Source: Streptomyces sp. NRRL S-455 (GTDB lineage: Bacteria > Actinomycetota > Actinomycetes > Streptomycetales > Streptomycetaceae). From it: 38,647 nucleotides of DNA. Location: NCBI RefSeq assembly GCF_000717875.1, contig NZ_JOCT01000043.1, positions 1 to 38,647 of the forward strand, in the 5' to 3' direction. The position numbers were made by a program, and so were the translations under genes. This document shows positions 22,574 to 30,345 of the stretch, in pieces. The number at the start of each line of letters is the position of its first letter. The first letter of the stretch is position 1. Below the pieces are notes generated by a model. The model ran no database searches and had not been told where the DNA came from. It saw nothing but the letters and a program-made list of their open reading frames with translations.

Positions 22574-25500
22574 ATGTCCTGGCTGTCCAGATTCAGCCTC
22601 GCGCAACGGGCCCTGATCGGACTGATGTCGATCATCGCGCTCGTCTTCGGGGCGATCGCGATACCCCAGCTCAAGCAGCAGCTGCTGCCCACCATCGAAC
22701 TGCCCGTGGTGTCCGTGCTGGCGCCGTATCAGGGCGCGTCCCCGGACGTGGTCGAGAAGCAGGTCGTCGAGCCCATCGAGGACAGCCTCGAAGCCGTCGA
22801 CGGCATCAGCGGCGTCACCTCCACCGCCAGCGAGGGCAACGCCCTGATCATGGCGTCCTTCGACTACGGCGACGGCACCGAGCAACTGGTCGCCGACGTC
22901 CAGCAGGCCGTCAACCGGGCTCGCGTCCAGCTCCCGGACGACGTCGACCCGCAGGTCGTCGCCGGCTCCACGGACGACATCCCGACCGTCGTCCTCGCCG
23001 TCACCTCCGACCGCGACCAGCAGGCCCTGGCCGACCAGCTCGACAAGACGGTCGTGCCGGACCTGAAGAGCATCGACGGCGTCGGCCAGGTGACGGTCGA
23101 CGGTGTGCGTGACCTCCAGGTCACCGTCACCCCGGACGACGCGAAGCTGGCGAAGGCCGGTCTCACCCCGCAGTCCCTCGTCCAGGCCCTCCAGACGGGC
23201 GGCGCGACCGTCCCGGCCGGTTCCTTCGACGAGGACGGCGCCAACCGCACCGTCCAGGTCGGCGGCGGCTTCACCTCGCTGAAGCAGATCCAGGACCTGA
23301 TGGTCACGGGCGAGCCCGGCAAGGGCGAGCCGCTGCGCCTCGGCGACGTCGCCACGGTGAAGCAGCAGGAGGCCCCGGCCGACTCCATCACCCGCACCGA
23401 CGGCAGGCCCAGCCTCGCCGTCGCCGTCACCATGGACCGCGACGGCAGCGCGGTCGCCATCTCCGACGCCGTTCAGGACAAGCTTCCGGACCTGCGGAAG
23501 GACCTGGGCTCCGGCGCGACCCTCACGGTCGTCAGCGACCAGGGCCCGGCCGTCTCGAAGTCCATCAAGGGCCTCACCACCGAGGGCGCCCTGGGCCTGC
23601 TCTTCGCGGTCCTGGTGATCCTGGTCTTCCTGGCCTCGATCCGCTCCACCCTCGTGACGGCGGTGTCCATCCCGCTGTCCGTGGTCCTCGCCCTGATCGT
23701 GCTGTGGACGCGCGACCTGTCGCTGAACGTCCTGACGCTGGGCGCCCTGACCATCGCCATCGGCCGGGTCGTCGACGACTCGATCGTGGTCCTGGAGAAC
23801 ATCAAGAGGCACCTCGGCTACGGCGAGGAACGCCACTCCGCCATCCTCAACGCCGTCCGCGAGGTCGCGGGCGCGGTGACGTCCTCCACGCTCACCACGG
23901 TCGCCGTGTTCCTGCCGATAGGCCTGGTCGGCGGCATGGTGGGCGAGCTGTTCGGCTCGTTCAGCCTCACCGTCACGGCCGCGCTGCTGGCCTCCCTCCT
24001 CGTCTCCCTGACGGTCGTACCGGTCCTGTCGTACTGGTTCCTGCGCCCGCCCAAGGGCACCCCCGAGGACGCGGAGGAGGCACGCCGCCTCGCGGAGGAG
24101 AAGGAGGCCAGGAGCCGCCTGCAGCGCATCTACGTCCCGGTCCTGCGCTTCGCGACCCGCCGCCGTCTCACCAGCGTGGCCATCGCGATCGTCGTCCTCG
24201 TCGGCACGTTCGGCATGGCGCCCCTGCTGAAGACGAACTTCTTCGACCAGGGTGAGGTGGAGGTCCTCACCGTCAAGCAGGAGCTGAAGCCCGGCACCAG
24301 CCTGGAGGCCACCGACACCCAGGCGAAGAAGGTCGAGGAGCTGCTCGACGGCACCGAGGGCGTGAAGGACTACCAGGTCACGATCGGCTCGTCCGGCTTC
24401 ATGGCGGCCTTCGGCGGCGGCACGGACACCAACCAGGCCTCGTACCAGGTGATGCTGGACGACGCGTCCTCGGCCGAGGACGTCCAGGACCGCATCGAGA
24501 AGGGCCTGGCCGGCCTGAAGGGCATCGGCACCACCACCATCACGGCCGGTGACGGCTTCGGCGCCCAGGACCTCAGCGTGGTCGTGAAGGCGGCCGACGC
24601 CGGCGTCCTGCGCACGGCGGCCGAGGAGGTCCGCAAGGAGGTCGCCTCGCTCGACGACGTCACGGACGTCACCAGCGACCTCGCCCAGAGCGTGCCGCGC
24701 ATCTCCGTGAAGGCCAACGACAAGGCCGCCGCGGCCGGGTTCAACGACCAGACCCTCGGCGCCGCCGTCGCCCAGGCGGTGCGCGGCACCAACGCCGCCA
24801 AGGCGGTCCTGGACGACACCGAGCGCGACGTCGTCATCCGCTCCGCCAAGCCCGCGAAGACGCTCCAGCAGCTGAAGGACCTGCGCCTGGGCGCGGCGAA
24901 GCTCGGCGCCATCGCGACCGTGAAGCTGGTCGACGGCCCGGTCTCCATGACCCGCATCGACGGCCAGCGCGCGGCCACCATCACCGCGAAGCCGACCGGC
25001 GACAACACGGGCGCGGTCAGCGCGCAGCTCCAGACCAAGATCAACGCGCTGAAGCTCCCGGACGGCGCCACGGCGTCGATCGGCGGTGTCTCCGAGGACC
25101 AGGAGGAGGCGTTCGCCAACCTGGGCCTGGCGATGCTGGCGGCCATCGCGATCGTCTTCATGCTGCTGGTCGGCACCTTCCGGTCCCTGGTCCAGCCGCT
25201 GATCCTGCTCGTCTCCATCCCGTTCGCCGCCACCGGCGCGATCGGCCTGCTGGTGGCGACGGGCACCCCGATGGGCGTCCCCGCGATGATCGGCATGCTG
25301 ATGCTGATCGGCATCGTGGTGACGAACGCGATCGTGCTGATCGACCTCATCAACCAGTACCGGGGGCAGGGCTACGGCGTCGTCGAGGCCGTGATCGAGG
25401 GCGGCCGGCACCGTCTGCGGCCCATCCTCATGACCGCCCTGGCGACGATCTTCGCCCTGCTGCCGATGGCCCTCGGCATCACCGGCGAGGGCGGCTTCAT

Positions 25501-25690
25501 CGCCCAGCCGCTGGCCGTGGTCGTGATCGGCGGTCTGGTGACGTCGACCCTGCTGACGCTGCTGCTCGTCCCGACGCTGTACGCGATGTTCGAGCTCCGC
25601 AAGGAGCGCCGGGCGAAGAAGCGCGCGGCGAAGAAGGGCCTCCCGGCCCAGCGGGAGACCGACCAGGAGCCGGAACCGGCTCAGGTCTGA
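22574..25690 (+). CDS. RND-family (AcrB-like) efflux transporter
   Basis: A 1038-aa proton-driven inner-membrane pump of the resistance-nodulation-division superfamily, close to full AcrB length. The N-terminal membrane segment (ALIGLMSIIALVFGAIAIP) is followed by QLLPTIELPVVSVLAPYQGASPDVVEKQV, typical of HAE1/HME pumps. Two large porter regions occur (residues about 35-335 and 560-850). TM4 carries the paired Asp in IGRVVDDSIVVLENI, and the second half repeats the pattern (GIVVTNAIVLIDLINQYRGQG). The C-terminus is a basic/Glu tail. No membrane-fusion or outer-membrane partner is adjacent, as expected in this lineage. ATG 22574 follows AGGAG about 14 nt upstream. It probably exports drugs or lipids, under control of the upstream two-component system. 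Confidence 0.95.
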   Translation: MSWLSRFSLAQRALIGLMSIIALVFGAIAIPQLKQQLLPTIELPVVSVLAPYQGASPDVVEKQVVEPIEDSLEAVDGISGVTSTASEGNALIMASFDYGDGTEQLVADVQQAVNRARVQLPDDVDPQVVAGSTDDIPTVVLAVTSDRDQQALADQLDKTVVPDLKSIDGVGQVTVDGVRDLQVTVTPDDAKLAKAGLTPQSLVQALQTGGATVPAGSFDEDGANRTVQVGGGFTSLKQIQDLMVTGEPGKGEPLRLGDVATVKQQEAPADSITRTDGRPSLAVAVTMDRDGSAVAISDAVQDKLPDLRKDLGSGATLTVVSDQGPAVSKSIKGLTTEGALGLLFAVLVILVFLASIRSTLVTAVSIPLSVVLALIVLWTRDLSLNVLTLGALTIAIGRVVDDSIVVLENIKRHLGYGEERHSAILNAVREVAGAVTSSTLTTVAVFLPIGLVGGMVGELFGSFSLTVTAALLASLLVSLTVVPVLSYWFLRPPKGTPEDAEEARRLAEEKEARSRLQRIYVPVLRFATRRRLTSVAIAIVVLVGTFGMAPLLKTNFFDQGEVEVLTVKQELKPGTSLEATDTQAKKVEELLDGTEGVKDYQVTIGSSGFMAAFGGGTDTNQASYQVMLDDASSAEDVQDRIEKGLAGLKGIGTTTITAGDGFGAQDLSVVVKAADAGVLRTAAEEVRKEVASLDDVTDVTSDLAQSVPRISVKANDKAAAAGFNDQTLGAAVAQAVRGTNAAKAVLDDTERDVVIRSAKPAKTLQQLKDLRLGAAKLGAIATVKLVDGPVSMTRIDGQRAATITAKPTGDNTGAVSAQLQTKINALKLPDGATASIGGVSEDQEEAFANLGLAMLAAIAIVFMLLVGTFRSLVQPLILLVSIPFAATGAIGLLVATGTPMGVPAMIGMLMLIGIVVTNAIVLIDLINQYRGQGYGVVEAVIEGGRHRLRPILMTALATIFALLPMALGITGEGGFIAQPLAVVVIGGLVTSTLLTLLLVPTLYAMFELRKERRAKKRAAKKGLPAQRETDQEPEPAQV

Positions 25691-25708
25691 CCGCCGTACG
25701 CACGACGA

Positions 25709-25743
25709 GGGGCGCCCCGTGGCTCATGCTCACGGGGCGCCCC
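25709..25743 (+). terminator. Strong terminator after RND gene
   Basis: A 13-bp perfect stem (25709-25721 with 25731-25743) with a 9-nt loop starts 18 bp past the stop codon. The tail has few Ts (GCTGTTAT). Confidence 0.85.
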
Positions 25744-25814
25744 GCTGTTATCGCGACGCGATGAGGTTGCCGAGGAACGGTACAACCGATATCTCGAAAC
25801 CGAGAGGAGATCGA

Positions 25815-25985
25815 ATGAGCAAGCATTACCGGTGGGAGACCTCACTGGAGGCCAGGCGCTCCGCGGACCCGGGGATCGACGCCCCTGAACGCATCGCCGC
25901 GGCACGCACGGCCGAGGTGGCGGAGAAGATGGGCGTCGCGGATTCGCGTGTCGCGCATGGAGACACGGATCTCCTCACCGCCTGA
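25815..25985 (+). CDS. Small orphan protein, 56 aa
   Basis: Encodes MSKHYRWETSLEARRSADPG through DTDLLTA, a charged soluble peptide without Cys, signal peptide or membrane segment. AGGAG lies 5 nt before the ATG, and an AT-richer upstream stretch could hold its promoter. It converges with the DUF397/XRE pair, with a terminator hairpin between them. XRE-DUF5753/DUF397 pairs often flank small genes in streptomycetes, so it may belong to that module. I do not recognise its family. Confidence 0.65.
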   Translation: MSKHYRWETSLEARRSADPGIDAPERIAAARTAEVAEKMGVADSRVAHGDTDLLTA

Positions 25986-25993
25986 TCGGCGAG

Positions 25994-26032
25994 GCTCCGC
26001 CCGACCCGAGGGAAGCCCGGGGCGGGCGGAGT
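25994..26032. terminator. Bidirectional hairpin between the 56-aa gene and DUF397 gene
   Basis: A 9-bp stem (25995-26003 with 26023-26031), extendable by a G-T pair, lies 10 bp after the 56-aa stop and 30 bp beyond the DUF397 stop. It can serve both convergent genes. Confidence 0.7.
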
Positions 26033-26061
26033 CGTCACCTCGATCGTGGAGCGGTCAGGTG

Positions 26062-26277
26062 TCAGTGGGGGAGGGCGTCTCCGCCCTTGAGGGACGTGAC
26101 GAACGCGTCCCAGGCGGTGGCCGGGACGACGAGTGCGGGGCCGTGGGGGTTCTTGCTGTCGCGGACGGGGACGACGCCGGGGAAGTCCTCGGTGATCTCG
26201 ACGCAATCGCCCCCGTTGGTGTTGCTGTAGCTGCTCCGGCGCCACCGGGCGGAGTTCAGCTCGGGGGTGTGCTGCAT
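26062..26277 (-). CDS. DUF397 domain protein
   Basis: A 71-aa protein with the hallmark DUF397 sequence: ARWRRSSYSNTNGGDCVEI, VPVRDSKNPHGPALVVP and AWDAFVTSLKGG. These proteins are encoded beside XRE/DUF5753 regulators in very many actinomycete copies and are thought to act with them, possibly like antitoxin/toxin or regulator/effector pairs; their mechanism is unsettled. ATG 26277 has GGAGG about 9 nt upstream and lies inside the end of the XRE gene (22-bp overlap), so the two are translationally coupled. Confidence 0.93.
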   Translation of the reverse strand: MQHTPELNSARWRRSSYSNTNGGDCVEITEDFPGVVPVRDSKNPHGPALVVPATAWDAFVTSLKGGDALPH

Positions 26278-27101
26278 GGCTCGTAGTCCTCCATCGCCTC
26301 TCGGATCAGCTCCGCCGAGGCCGCCGGTGGGAGGGCGTTGGCGCGCAGCACCTCGTACTGCCGCCGCCACTTCTTCACCGAGTCCCGGTCCTCGTAGAGG
26401 TGACCGACCTGGATGCCCTCTTCGTAGGCCATGACGGAACCCTGGGGAAGGGTCAGCAGGGTCAGGGCGCCGCCCATCAGTGAGTGGGGACCCGCACTGA
26501 AAGGCAGAACCTGGACCTTGCTGTCGGGAGTATCCACCTGTTCGAGTAGCAAGGCCAGTTGGTTGTACCAGCACTCTTTGCTGCCGACCCTGCGTCGGAG
26601 GACGGACTCCTCGATGATCGCCCAACGCAGGGGTGCTTGATCCGACGTCAGCCGCGCCTGCCGGGACAGGCGGGCGTTGACGCGCTCCTCGATCTGCTCG
26701 CTCGGCAGGGCCTCTTGGCAACTGAGGAGCGCGCGGGCGTACTCCTTGGTCTGCAACAGCCCTGGCATGGCCTGTGACACGTAGTTCTCGATGACCTCCG
26801 CCTGCGCCTCGAAGTCCATGAACCGGCGGTACTGGTCCGGATGCGCCTCACGCTTGGCCAGTTCGTACAGCCCGTGGAAGTGCTTGTCCGTGCCGAACGC
26901 CGCGTCCAGCCGGTCGGGCAGGTCCGGTGGAGGCATCAGCTCGGCGGTCTCGATACGGGCGAGGGTGCTCTTGCTGGAGTTCACGATGCCCGCGAGCTGC
27001 ACGAGGGACAGCCCGGCGGTCTCACGGTGACGGCGCTGCTCGGCACCGAAGTAGTGGCGTGCGGAGAGGTACGGGGTGAGGGTCTGGGGCTTGAATGTCA
27101 T
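26256..27101 (-). CDS. XRE-family regulator with DUF5753 domain
   Basis: A 281-aa protein. The N-terminal helix-turn-helix (residues about 14-70: LRRHRETAGLSLVQLAGI-type recognition, NSSKSTLARIETAE) is followed by a DUF5753 domain containing EAQAEVIENYVSQAMPGLLQTKEYARALL, RLSRQARLTSD, AIIEESVLRRRVG, KVQVLPFSAGPH and QGSVMAYEEG. This is the standard Streptomyces WhiJ/AbaA-ORFA-like architecture, members of which influence development and antibiotic production. ATG 27101 is chosen over an upstream in-frame start at 27209 because AGAGG is 7 nt before it. It overlaps the DUF397 gene. Confidence 0.94.
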   Translation of the reverse strand: MTFKPQTLTPYLSARHYFGAEQRRHRETAGLSLVQLAGIVNSSKSTLARIETAELMPPPDLPDRLDAAFGTDKHFHGLYELAKREAHPDQYRRFMDFEAQAEVIENYVSQAMPGLLQTKEYARALLSCQEALPSEQIEERVNARLSRQARLTSDQAPLRWAIIEESVLRRRVGSKECWYNQLALLLEQVDTPDSKVQVLPFSAGPHSLMGGALTLLTLPQGSVMAYEEGIQVGHLYEDRDSVKKWRRQYEVLRANALPPAASAELIREAMEDYEPCSTPPS

Positions 27102-27269
27102 GGTCTGACCTCTCTGCTGACGTTGAGGTTGATGGGGATGTCCCGTTCTCGGTCCCGGGACGCGGCGCTTCTGTCGAGGACGCATGCCGCAACGCGACGA
27201 TGGAGGCACACACGGTAATCACCGGTGTTCACGCCTGTCAGCGGAACGGATTCGAAAGGAGCGGTGGAG

Positions 27270-27566
27270 ATGATGCGCGACGGAACGGGTGCGCCCCTGA
27301 GATTGCTGCCCTGGACCACGCCGGACGGACGCCCGTGTTACCTCAGTACGGACGACGACTGCAGCCGACTGTCCCGCATCGCCGACGAGTTGGAGGCCGA
27401 GCTGCTCGACTCGGCCGCGTACGTCCTCACCGCGGCCAGGTCGCTTCTCGACGAACCGGCAGCGAGTGGCAGGGAGTTGCGGTTCACGGGGGAACGACTC
27501 GCCGAGGCGCTCGGGGACGCGCTGCGGATCGCGGCGAGCCGGGGCGCTCGGCTGTTGGGCGAATGA
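27270..27566 (+). CDS. Small protein of unknown function, 98 aa, divergent from XRE gene
   Basis: Product MMRDGTGAPLRLLPWTTPDG ... ALRIAASRGARLLGE. The first 35 residues look like a short beta segment (GRPCYLSTDDD), the rest two alpha helices rich in Ala, Leu and Glu (RLSRIADELEAELLDSAAYVLTAARSLL and LAEALGDALRIAA). AAGGAG lies 8 nt before the ATG. Comparable small proteins next to XRE/DUF397 pairs occur in streptomycetes, but I cannot name a family. It is part of the regulatory island and a possible third component. Confidence 0.75.
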   Translation: MMRDGTGAPLRLLPWTTPDGRPCYLSTDDDCSRLSRIADELEAELLDSAAYVLTAARSLLDEPAASGRELRFTGERLAEALGDALRIAASRGARLLGE

Positions 27567-27826
27567 GTACTGCGGGTGGTCAGAACTGGGCGGGCGGCGG
27601 GCGGAAGCGGGGTCTGCGCAGGTGAGTCTCCAGCTGCTGGGAGCGGAGGTTGAGCGGTGCCTGCTGCGGTGCGGTGCGGAGCGGTGCTTGCGGACCGCTC
27701 AGGAAGCGTGCCTCGAAGACGCGCCCAGCGCCGGTATGCAGCATCCGGGGCTGCGGGGCCCTGCCGTCGTCGGTGACGGACCGGGGGTAGGGGATGCCTG
27801 CACCGCATCAGCGTTGTCGCCGAGAG

Positions 27827-28108
27827 TCAGCTGCTGCCGCTTGGGCGTCTCGACTCAAGACTCTGGAGGTAATCGATTCGCCTCCGTGCCTGTTCGGGTG
27901 TCTCGTCCTGAGACCAGGCTTCGCGCTCCCGGGCGGTGCGAGGGCTGGCCGAGGGAGCGCCTCCCTGGCCGTCTGTCACCTCGAACCGACCCCCTTGCCC
28001 ATCTCCGTCACGAGCGTCCTGGCTCGCAGGCGCCGAAAGGATCGACAGGCATGCGATCCCAACTGCGACAACGACGCCAGAGAGTGCGGCTCTTCGGTGC
28101 ACGGCCAT
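27827..28108 (-). CDS. Possible small secreted or membrane-anchored protein, 93 aa
   Basis: MAVHRRAALSGVVVAVGIAC begins a convincing signal or anchor segment, followed by a Gly/Asp-rich linker (DARDGDGQGG) and a charged helical tail (TPEQARRRIDYLQSLESRR). Third-position GC is visibly lower than in neighbouring core genes, as in the rest of the island. The ribosome site is weak (GGGTGG), so reality is uncertain. If it is not a gene, 27567-28256 is an unexplained 690-bp stretch; within it I saw only an 8-bp inverted repeat (ATCTGATG at 28157-28164, CATCAGAT at 28193-28200) just upstream of this reading frame. Confidence 0.5.
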   Translation of the reverse strand: MAVHRRAALSGVVVAVGIACLSILSAPASQDARDGDGQGGRFEVTDGQGGAPSASPRTAREREAWSQDETPEQARRRIDYLQSLESRRPSGSS

Positions 28109-28256
28109 CTCGGTCCACCCCGCCACTTGGAAGATGGCAGTCTATCGACGCCAAGTATCTGATGGCGACGGCAAGTACCACAGCGTTCGAGACATCAGAT
28201 GGGGGCCTGTCGGCGACGAGTGATCGTGACCCGCTTCAGGCGGTTGAGCTTGTTGT

Positions 28257-28742
28257 TCAACCTTCGGCCTCAACCAGGCCGCCTCGTTGGGCGCCTGGGC
28301 AGAGGTAGAAGAGTTCGGGATCGCCTTCGTCCAGACCATGGAGCAGGCCGACCGGGCTCCAGCCGACGCGCTGCAGGAGCAGTTGCATGGGGTGGTTGGA
28401 GACGTTGGTCGAGGTGAACAGCTTCGGGCTGGTGCACGCGGCCTCGGTGGCCTTGAGGAGACGTGCGCCCACGCCTCGTCGGCGGGCGGTGGGCGCGACC
28501 GTCACCATGGTGATGAAGCCCTGCTCGAAGAAGGTGTATTCCAGCACGCTGTAGCCCAGGAGGCCGGAAGCGTCCTCGGCCAGGAGGACCGAGCCTTGCT
28601 CGCACCAGCGTCGGATACTCACGCGCCGCACATCGTCGCCCGATGCCGCGATGGAGTCGATGCCGACCAGTCCGGGCCAGTCCGAGACATCCGCGTGGCG
28701 TATCACCAGTCCGTCGGGGTTTTCAAGATTCATGGAATGCAT
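28257..28742 (-). CDS. GNAT family N-acetyltransferase
   Basis: A 161-aa acetyl-CoA-dependent transferase. The GNAT core is clear: LVIRHADVSDWPGLV at the start, SVLLAEDASGLLGYSVLEYTFF (strands 2-4), then motif A VTVAPTARRRGVGARLLKATEAA (residues about 80-102, pyrophosphate loop) and STNVSNHPMQLLLQRVGW (motif B). The substrate is not inferable; relatives acetylate small molecules or protein N-termini. The start is ATG 28742 or 28733; neither has a good ribosome site. It is an island gene with a strong hairpin 86 bp upstream of its start. Confidence 0.92.
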   Translation of the reverse strand: MHSMNLENPDGLVIRHADVSDWPGLVGIDSIAASGDDVRRVSIRRWCEQGSVLLAEDASGLLGYSVLEYTFFEQGFITMVTVAPTARRRGVGARLLKATEAACTSPKLFTSTNVSNHPMQLLLQRVGWSPVGLLHGLDEGDPELFYLCPGAQRGGLVEAEG

Positions 28743-28827
28743 CGTGACAGCACACGTCGGAGTCGGCCGGACGCGAGGACTGCCGTCCGCGCAGAACGCG
28801 AAATGCGCTCTGGCCGGACGGACAAAG

Positions 28828-28860
28828 GGGGGACGCCGGCCACCACGGTCGGCGTCCCCC
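28828..28860 (+). terminator. Hairpin between GNAT gene and transposable element
   Basis: An 11-bp perfect stem (28828-28838 with 28850-28860), extendable to about 14 bp, is followed by TTCG. It has no plus-strand gene directly upstream, so it may be a relic of a gene displaced by island insertion or a promoter insulator. Confidence 0.65.
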
Positions 28861-29059
28861 TTCGTACTCGCTATGAGCTCGAGCTACCGGACATCATTCG
28901 CAGTGCTCCGGCCTTTAGGTCGGGGGTGAGGCGAATCTTGTGGCTGCGACGCGGAGCGTCGCGGTCCCGTTCCGGCGGAGCCGAACTCCTGCTTCGTGAC
29001 GGTGATGGGTCGTTCACATGTTCCCGGCGACGATGTTCGATGTGCCTAGTGTGATCGTC

Positions 29060-30283
29060 ATGCAGCTCCGGTACGCCTTCAGGTTGTACCCCGATGCCGC
29101 TCAGCAGGCCGCGCTGGCCAGGGCGTTCGGGTGCGCACGTGTCGTGTTCAACGATGCCGTGCGTGTCCGTGAGGACGCCCGTAAGGCCGGGGATCCGTTC
29201 CCGACGGCCGGTCAGCTGTCCACGCGCCTGATCACGGAAGCGAAACGGACGCCGGAGCGGTCCTGGCTGGGTGATGTTTCCGCGGTGGTGCTCCAGCAGT
29301 CCCTGCGGGACGCCGAGACCGCATACCGCAACTTCTTCACCTCCCTCAAGGGCACACGCAGGGGAGCGAAGGTCGGCCCGCCACGGTTGAAGTCCCGCAA
29401 AGACGCGCGGCAGTCGGTCCGGTTCACCGCCAACGCCCGCTGGGGCATCACCGGCCCTGGCCGTCTGAACCTGCCGAAGATCGGCGCGGTGAAGGTGAAG
29501 TGGTCCCGCACGCTGCCCGCCACCCCCACGTCCGTCACCGTCATCAAGGACGCGGCCGGCCGGTACTTCGCCTCCTTCGTCATCGACACCGACGCCGCCG
29601 CCGACGCGATCCGGATGCCCGAAACCGACTGCACCATCGGCATTGATCTCGGCCTGACCCACTTCGCGGTCCTCTCCGACGGCACGAAGATTGAGTCTCC
29701 GCGCTTCCTTCGGCGCGCGGAGAAGAAACTGAAGAAGGCCCAGAAGGAGCTGTCCCGCAAGCAGAAGGGATCAAGGAACCGGGACAAGGCCCGCCTGAAG
29801 GTCGCCCGCGCCCATGCCAAGGTCGCAGATGCACGCCGTGAGTTCCACCACCAGCTCTCCACGAAGCTGATCTCCGAGAACCAAGGGATCGCCGTGGAGG
29901 ACCTGTCTGTGGCGGGACTGGCCCGCACACGCCTGGCCAAGTCCGTGCACGACGCCGGATGGGCCTCGTTCATCGGCATGCTGGAATACAAGGCGGAACG
30001 GTACGGCCGCACCCTGGTGAAGATCGGCCGCTTCGAACCGACCTCCCAGACCTGCTCCACCTGCGGCGCCGTGGACGGGCCCAAGCCCCTGAACGTACGC
30101 GAATGGACCTGTAGTGCCTGCGGCACCGTCCACGACCGGGACACCAACGCCGCGATCAACGTCAAGACGGCCGCCGGACTGGCGGTATCGGCCTGCGGAG
30201 CGCCGGTAAGACCGGGAGCGATCCCGGCACAGCGCGAAGAAACAGGAAGCCACGGATTCCCGACCGGAAACCGTGCCGCGTAG
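29060..30283 (+). CDS. tnpB: TnpB RNA-guided nuclease of IS605/IS1341-type element
   Basis: A 407-aa intact TnpB, the ancestor type of Cas12, which uses an omega RNA from the element's right end to cut DNA. It has an N-terminal helix-turn-helix/WED region (MQLRYAFRLYPDAAQQAAL ... FGCARVVFNDAV), then RuvC-like catalytic Asp196 in GIDLGLTHFAVLSDG, Glu280 in AVEDLSVAGL, a zinc finger CSTCG ... CSACG (C333, C336, C351, C354), and Asp361 in DRDTNAAIN. All catalytic residues are present, so it could be active. ATG 29060 is chosen by homology; GTG 29051 is possible. The C-terminal 40 residues after the last RuvC motif overlap the probable omega RNA. Confidence 0.95.
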   Translation: MQLRYAFRLYPDAAQQAALARAFGCARVVFNDAVRVREDARKAGDPFPTAGQLSTRLITEAKRTPERSWLGDVSAVVLQQSLRDAETAYRNFFTSLKGTRRGAKVGPPRLKSRKDARQSVRFTANARWGITGPGRLNLPKIGAVKVKWSRTLPATPTSVTVIKDAAGRYFASFVIDTDAAADAIRMPETDCTIGIDLGLTHFAVLSDGTKIESPRFLRRAEKKLKKAQKELSRKQKGSRNRDKARLKVARAHAKVADARREFHHQLSTKLISENQGIAVEDLSVAGLARTRLAKSVHDAGWASFIGMLEYKAERYGRTLVKIGRFEPTSQTCSTCGAVDGPKPLNVREWTCSACGTVHDRDTNAAINVKTAAGLAVSACGAPVRPGAIPAQREETGSHGFPTGNRAA

Positions 30284-30345
30284 CGGCACGGCAACCAGTC
30301 GAGGAAGGCCAGAATCCTCGCCCTTCAAGGCGAGGAGCATGTCAA
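30180..30345 (+). ncRNA. Putative omega (right-end) guide RNA of TnpB element
   Basis: By analogy with characterised TnpB systems, the RNA spans the tnpB 3' end and right end. Two stem-loops are visible: GTGCCGC-GTA-GCGGCAC (30272-30288 region, overlapping the tnpB stop) and the 7-bp terminal hairpin at 30316-30335. The guide would be the flanking bases from 30346, which are the antisense of the nadA 3' end. The 5' boundary is a guess. Confidence 0.5.

Larger units (their letters stand above)
28896..30345 (+). mobile_element. IS200/IS605-superfamily element carrying only tnpB (IS1341-type)
   Basis: The right end is marked by a hairpin CCTCGCC-CTTCAA-GGCGAGG (30316-30335) followed by GAGCATG-type spacer and TCAA at 30342-30345, matching the right-end cleavage tetranucleotide known from IS608. 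The left end is less sure. I place it near 28896 at a subterminal hairpin (28908-28923, TTTA loop) nested in ATTCGC/GCGAAT arms (28896-28901 and 28931-28936). No tnpA is present, so movement would need a transposase in trans. No target duplication is expected for this family. Confidence 0.75.

Noticed and set aside
22568..25411. 947-aa minus-strand open frame
   Set aside because: Shadow of the RND pump gene; Asp/Arg/His/Gly-rich with no recognisable motif.
27466..28308. 280-aa plus-strand open frame in the island
   Set aside because: Low-complexity Arg/Ser/Gly composition with no ribosome site or motif. It overlaps the better-supported 98-aa gene and crosses the minus-strand candidate.
28743..29059. 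A tnpA transposase remnant upstream of tnpB
   Set aside because: No reading frame with HUH/Tyr transposase motifs. The segment is explained by a terminator hairpin and the element's left end.
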